Notes under the pieces: generated by a model
The model's input: the letters and a program-made list of their open reading frames with translations, nothing else
What the model was told of the DNA's origin: nothing
Database searches by the model: none
Shown: in pieces, positions 58,715-64,000 of the stretch
How positions within the stretch are numbered: the stretch's first letter is position 1
Layout of the letters: the number at the start of each line of letters is the position of its first letter
NCBI RefSeq assembly: GCF_041381155.1
Contig: NC_091139.1
Span: 11,021,905-11,085,904, forward strand
Reading direction: 5' to 3'
From: Argopecten irradians
Lineage: Eukaryota; Mollusca; Bivalvia; Pectinida; Pectinidae
DNA length: 64,000 nucleotides
Translations under genes and position numbers: made by a program

Positions 58715-60000
58715 AAAATTACAGGTTACAAGGGTCAAAACTCTTTAAATGACGTCTTGTCAATAACTAAGAGGCCTGGATGCTTTTGATATTGGGCCTA
58801 TAGTATACTGATATCACTGGCTACCAAGTTGGTTAAAATGACCTTTACCTTCATTCAAGGTCAAAGGGATAAAAAGGCTAAACTATTTAAACGACTTCTT
58901 GCCAATGATTAAGAGGCCTGGATACCTGATATTGGGCATATAGCATGTTGGAGTAAAGTTTATTCAAATGAATGACCTTAACTTTCATTCAAGGTCACAT
59001 GGATCAAAACGACAAATTGTTTAAACAACGTCTTGCCAATAACTACGAGGCATAGAGACCTGATATTGGGTATAGTGCATGCTGAGATGAAGGGCAACAA
59101 AGTTTGTTCAAATGAATGACCTTAACTGTCATTTAAGGATGTATTCTTCTCAGGTTTCAGTCCCGTTGAAGTTTCGTTTCGACAAAGATCAAAGAAGTTA
59201 TGAGATTTTCAAATATATTTTTATCAATATCTGTAGCAAGTTGCCAGATGCAAATTTTGTCATAAAATTACATTTCTATTTTCAGTAGATTTTTTTTATA
59301 CATGGATTTTAAGAAATGGCCCATTCGGCGGCCATTTTGAAATTGTGTCTTTTTCCTCTTTGAGTAGAGCCATAGTTTAACCATTTTTTACTGAAATTGT
59401 TTTTACTTAAATCATCACTGCACCAGCATTTGTAGCTGCAAAAATCCCAAAAAATCCAATATTTTGTCAACTTGGTATCTTTGAGTGACAATAGCTCAAA
59501 AACAAGCATACCGACATATGTTTTTTTCTTCCATTTTCCTATTTCCAAAAAATCTTTATGAGGAAAAAAGTTTAATACAAGAAAATTTTGACTTCTCAGA
59601 GGTGTACATCCTTAAAGTCAAGGGGGTCAAAATGTTAAAATCGTTTACGCGATATCTTGCCAATAAGCAAAAAGTCTAGAGACTTACTATCAGGCCTGTA
59701 GCGTGATAGAATGAAGATCTATCAAGTTCGTTTAAATGAATGACATTGACCTTCATTCAAGGTTAAAGGGATAAGAAAGCTTAACTCTTTAATCGACTTC
59801 CTGCCAATACCTAAGAGGCATAGACTTGATATTGGGCACGTAGCATGCTGGAACGAAGGGCTAGGAAGTTCAAATGAATGGTCAAAATGGTGAAATATAT
59901 CAGAAACTTTTCAGATTATTTGATTCTTCTGTATCCTCCTGTATCCTTTAATAGTCAGTTAATAGTCAGTTGACCGTTAAGGCTCATGGGCCTCTTGTTA
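58715..60000. mobile_element. Tandem-core element, ~140-bp units, interrupted by a MITE
   Basis: Same core as 33090-34078 (TTCATTCAAGGTCA, CTGATATTGGGC). About six worn units, ending in a GGCTCATGGGCC stem and CTCTTGTT at 59992-59999. A TTAA-flanked MITE splits it at 59133-59615. Confidence 0.7.
59133..59615. mobile_element. TTAA-flanked MITE nested in the 140-bp array
   Basis: Ends: TTAAGGATGTATTCTTCTCAG on the left shortens to the shared TTAAGGATGTA; the reversed right end is TTAAGGATGTACACCTC. TTAA on both sides, piggyBac-like. No coding capacity. Confidence 0.7.
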
Positions 60001-60374
60001 TCAATTGCAAATCTTTTCAAAATCCATACAGGGAGATAAAATTATGAAAAAAATAATGCTAATCAATTAAGATAAAATATTCTATCAGGATTAAGAAAAA
60101 TGGTTATCAAAACGAAAAAGACCGCTTTTAGAATATTGATTTTGTGGTGCTATCCTTGTTATACTCTTTTTGCAACAAAGTTAGCCTTCTTTGGTGGTAA
60201 TTGAGTTGGCAGTTTGTACGAAATTATTTCATATAGGTTGATAGTTCATTTACGGAAAACAAATCGTATTTCATAGTCTGGTAAGCATTCCATTTCTTCC
60301 TTTTGTTTATTACTTTTTCTTTAATGGACTAATGTTTGTTTCCTTTTTAAGTCTACGCAAGAACAGAAACTAGG

Positions 60375-63068
60375 ATGGCAGACGAAACAAATCCCCCAAG
60401 AGAACCTGAAGGAAATACAGAGACGCAACAGAAAGATGATAAAACCGATGAAAACCCTCCGGCAGATCAAAATCAGCCATATGGAGAAACAGGAGAACTA
60501 GGTAATTTGAGTAATTAGGACTTTTTACCACCACTGGTGAAAAGACCTATTGTTTTCGTTAAGTTTCTTTTTCCGTTTTTTTCTTTTTGGTTGAGCGTCT
60601 GTCAATCGAGTAGTAAAAAAGGTCTAAATATTAATAGTGTGATGTAGGGCAAGGTCTGAAGGTGTCATATGAATAAAATCAAGTAGGTCAAGAAGCCATT
60701 ATGGCCGCTATGACATCACTTCCGGTTCTAAACTTTATGTCAATATCTCGTTAAGGGCATGGTGGATTTCTGTCATTTTTGGATATGTTATGTAGAAGAA
60801 AGACAACTTAATTAACACTTTCTGTAAAACGTCAACTTCCGGTTGAATATAAGGGTCAAATTCAAAAGTGCAATTTTTCGAGAAAAACAACAACATTAAA
60901 AGCCTTCTTCTCGAGTTCTAGAAGGCCCCGAGGCCTAATATAAATGGCTACCATTTTAATTAATATGAATGACCTTGACTTTCATTCAAGGTCACAATGG
61001 CCAAAAAACCTAAAACATTCAAATTACATCTTGTGAAGTTCTAGAAGCTCTAGAAACCTAGTATAAGGCCTATAGTGTGCTGACATAAATGCCTATCAAT
61101 TTGTTAATTTGATTGACCTTAAATTATGTTCAAGGTCACAGGGCCAACAATCCTAAAATCTTCAAATGACTTATGAAGTTCTAGAAGACCTAGAAACCTA
61201 ATATTAGGTCTGTAGTGTGCTGACATAAATGGCAACCAAGTTTGATAATTTTAATGACCTTGACCTTCAATTAAAACCACATGAGCCCAAAAAAACACAC
61301 TAAAATATTCAAATGACTTCTCGTGAAGTTCTAGAAGGCATAGAGATCTAATTTTTGGACCTGTCGCATGTTGACATAAAGGACTACCAAATATGTTAAT
61401 ATGAATGACCTTGACCGAAATTCCTTGTTCAGGGGGTCGAACGTGTCTTGGTATGCGAAGGTGTAATTTGGTATGCGAAGCAAATATGGCGTCGAAAGCT
61501 CCGCTTCGAGTGTCAACAGTGACTCGGAAATCACACGGAAGACACGTTCGACCCCCTGTTGTTGTTGGTGAAAATTGTCAAATTGACAATTTCTAGTTTA
61601 TGAATTTGTTTTAGTGAATCATTTCATATAGGATGATAGCTGATATCAGTTCTTCATTATCAAAAACAAAAATCGTATTTCAAAGTTTGGCAATCTTTCC
61701 ATTTCTTCCTGTTGCACATTATTTTGTTTTGATTCGTTTTTTAAAGTCTACTCAAGAACAGAAAGTGGGACGACGGATGAAACAAACCCTTCAAGAGAAC
61801 CCGAGAGTAGTTCAGAAACACAACAGGGTGAACATAGAACTGATGCAGAAACTCCGGAAGTTCCGAATCAAACACCAGCAGAATTAGAAACAACTTCTGA
61901 TGTATCCGAGGAAAATTTGAAAGCTATTACAGAATTTTTGAAAGAACCTATATTGTGTTCTCTGCATGGAAAACAGTTATCTCATTTGTGTGAGAAATGT
62001 GACAGATACATCTGTATATCTTGTGCCATAGAGGGAGATCATAGGGGCCACAGGGTCTGTGAAATGGGTGATGAAGGCCAAATTCCTGCAAAACGACAAA
62101 AACTGAACAAACGAATTGAGCAGTCAAGAGAGCCAATAGTTGCCAAAATGCAAGAGAACATGGAACTGATCAAAAAGAAGAAAGGAAATGTCACGCAAAC
62201 CTGCAATGATCTGTCCCTAAAAGTTGAAACAAGAACAAAGGAACTTCATAAATTGTTGGAATCTTGGAGACAAAAGCAGCAGTCGAAAATAAACTCACAA
62301 AAACAGCAGGAGCTGCAAACTCAGGATGAAACTCTCAAAAATATACAAAGGTGCCTCATGATTCTAGAATATCCGATGTGTATTGCTGATATAGATGGAA
62401 GTAAGTGCGAATATGTGCTAAAGATGCTTGAAAGTGCCATTGAACAACCTGAGGATTTACCAACTGAAGATGTCCTCATAACAGAAATTGGTTCTGCTGA
62501 GAAGTGCTTTGGTGCAGTTCAAGTGTTTGGGATCGAGACTGAAGCTAGGCATGATAAAGCAGCCAAGATGAAATTTTGCGATTCTGATCATGATATAACT
62601 CAAATATCACCAGTAAATGCTAAAATGGCCTTTGTGGTCATGGAAAAACGTTTGTACCTTGTCGATTTTGTCCAACGTAGTTGTAAAAGGCATAACCCTG
62701 AGCCGCTGATGGAAAATGTTGAATACATCACTCCCGTTACAGAGCGTGGTATATATGTACAAAAAACTGGTAGTAACGTGATCCAAAGCGTCACAACTGA
62801 TGGAAAGATACAATACTTCGCTTCGTTCACGTCATCACACAGGCTTGCCTTATCCGATACTGGCATGGTTCTGTCGTGGCAGTTCGAACCAAAAGGCATA
62901 TTAGGTGTACTTAGCTGGAATCGTGAATCTAGGTTGGCACTCTATGAATTTGACAATAACGGTATAAAACAAGATTCCAACGTGACAGAACAATGCAAAT
63001 ATGAAGATCCCACTTCCAATATAATACATACAGCTAACGGCATTTGGGCTTTGAAAACTTACAATTAG
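60375..63068 (+). CDS. B-box, coiled-coil protein (TRIM-like, no RING)
   Basis: Two exons, 60375-60501 and 61747-63068 (1449 nt, 482 residues), joined GT-AG with the codon split G|TC. Residues 1-100 are Glu/Thr/Pro-rich and disordered. A B-box type 2 zinc finger lies at about 113-144 (CSLHGKQLSHLCEKC, CISC, GDHRGH). A coiled coil follows at about 160-245 (KKKGNVTQ..LSLKVETRTKEL). The C-terminal ~200 residues have short beta-like blocks resembling the open end of a propeller. TRIM-like proteins without RING are numerous in bivalves and often linked to immunity; no role can be fixed here. The first exon also has an acceptor (TTTTTAAG) just before it, so an upstream exon may exist. A poly(A) signal follows at 63159. 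Confidence 0.8.
60900..61428. repeat. Diverged 140-bp-core units in the B-box gene intron
   Basis: About four worn units with GAATGACCTTGA, TTCAAGGTCACA and TCTAGAAG. Related to the cores at 33090 and 58715 but clearly a separate subfamily. Confidence 0.6.
61430..61558. mobile_element. Short MITE with CAGGGGGTCGAACGTGTCTT ends
   Basis: 129 bp with perfect 20-bp inverted ends, flanked by TTGTT on both sides (61425-61429 and 61559-61563). CAGGG..CCCTG ends recall hAT elements, but those make 8-bp duplications; here only 6 of 8 flanking bases match. Confidence 0.75.
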
Positions 63069-63158
63069 CGCCGACTTTGAAAAAAAAATCTTTTTCGTGT
63101 GCCTGTGTCAACTTCGGAACAGTGTGACGCCAGTAGTATGAAGTAATGAACTTAGCGT

Positions 63159-63164
63159 AATAAA
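63159..63164 (+). terminator. Poly(A) signal of the B-box gene
   Basis: AATAAA 91 bases after the stop at 63068; a second AATAAA-like run follows near 63214. Confidence 0.6.
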
Positions 63165-63169
63165 GTCAG

Positions 63170-64000
63170 TACTAAGCTTATCTCAGTTACGCTCAGAAAC
63201 TGTCATGCGTTTTAATAAAAGAAAATAATCAAATGCCTGCCAATTTGTTTACTAAGAGACAGAAGCAATTAACCAAGTGCCTGCAAATTTGTTTACCAAG
63301 ATACATGAATCACTTTTGTTTTGTACGGTTCTGTAGTTCAGCAAGGCAACTATTGTCTTTGAAGAAGTTACGTCAAATAATGCTTGTAAATAATATGTTT
63401 GCGTACTGATTTAACGACATGGTGTTAATGTTTACAATATAGAACACTGAGACATTCCAGATTGTTCTGTGGGATCATCCTACTGAGTACAAATAACCCC
63501 TAGGGACAAGTATGTATGATTTTACCTGTGTTCTCTCACATTACCTGGATTTTAGCCTGTGTTTTCCCACATTACCTGGATATTACAAAATGTTTAAGGA
63601 AGGTTGAACACCCCCACCCAAATATCTACAGCATCATCTGTGCGTTCCAGGAAATCCAGGCCAACAACGAGATTACGCACATCCAACACGCAGCCGGAGG
63701 ACAAACCAGACCAAACGGTACCGAAACATCAACGTTTGGAGACAATTGGCGCAATTGATGTGATACAGTACACAGACGCAGAATCCCATCCTCTGCATTT
63801 AGAGTGATAACAAACTTTCATAAGATGTGCATCTCATTAATGTCGAGTATATATATGTTTTATATAAGTGTAGTGCTTTAAGTTTCATATGTTGTATATA
63901 TTTAAATGTTTTAATTTTAATTATAATTATATCTTAACAATTAATGTTTTTATTACATTTAACATTTTAAGATAGTGTGATAAAATATCAAAACATTTGA
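63170..64000. other. 3' flank, no gene recognised
   Basis: Overlapping open frames at 63516-63807 have no family match. The end of the window is very AT-rich. Confidence 0.4.

Overview
The window is eukaryotic, intron-rich, AT-rich DNA, most likely from a bivalve mollusc. That inference rests on many short palindromic elements, several elements with internal tandem cores and ACGG-type microsatellites resembling the bivalve pearl/CvE type, and a TRIM-like B-box gene of a class that is expanded in bivalves. No species was identified and no search was run.

Layout: (1) About 1-22.4 kb, minus strand: the gene for the spliceosomal helicase aquarius (AQR). Its N-terminal exons (14.5-22.4 kb) are clean. 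A middle block (7.5-12.8 kb) holds recognisable exons, most with small indels. The exon carrying the Walker A motif lies at 3.9-4.1 kb. Next to it is an array of about 31 copies of a 34-bp unit that contains this exon's own 5' splice site. Beyond the array, 1-2.8 kb is a second copy of the 14.9-17.8 kb segment, placed out of exon order. (2) 24.1-30.0 kb, plus strand: a five-exon BTB-BACK-kelch gene closely resembling IPP (KLHL27), head to head with AQR; one intron holds about 38 copies of a 59-bp unit. (3) 34463-49106: a nearly whole Polinton with near-identical terminal inverted repeats and a 6-bp target duplication (TATACC). Its parts are the integrase, minor and major capsid proteins, adenain-type protease, packaging ATPase and protein-primed DNA polymerase. 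Its accessory genes include a BIR-domain protein near one end and a RING-finger protein near the other. (4) 49-60 kb: gene-poor DNA with LINE remnants, SINEs, tandem-core elements and MITEs. (5) 60.4-63.1 kb, plus strand: a two-exon B-box protein gene with an apparent exon duplication.

The most unusual features are the splice-site-derived minisatellite in a spliceosome gene, the BIR and RING genes at opposite ends of the Polinton, and a shared terminal octamer on several otherwise different tandem-core elements. Part of the AQR oddity may reflect low consensus quality at about 2.2-12.8 kb, because small indels concentrate there.
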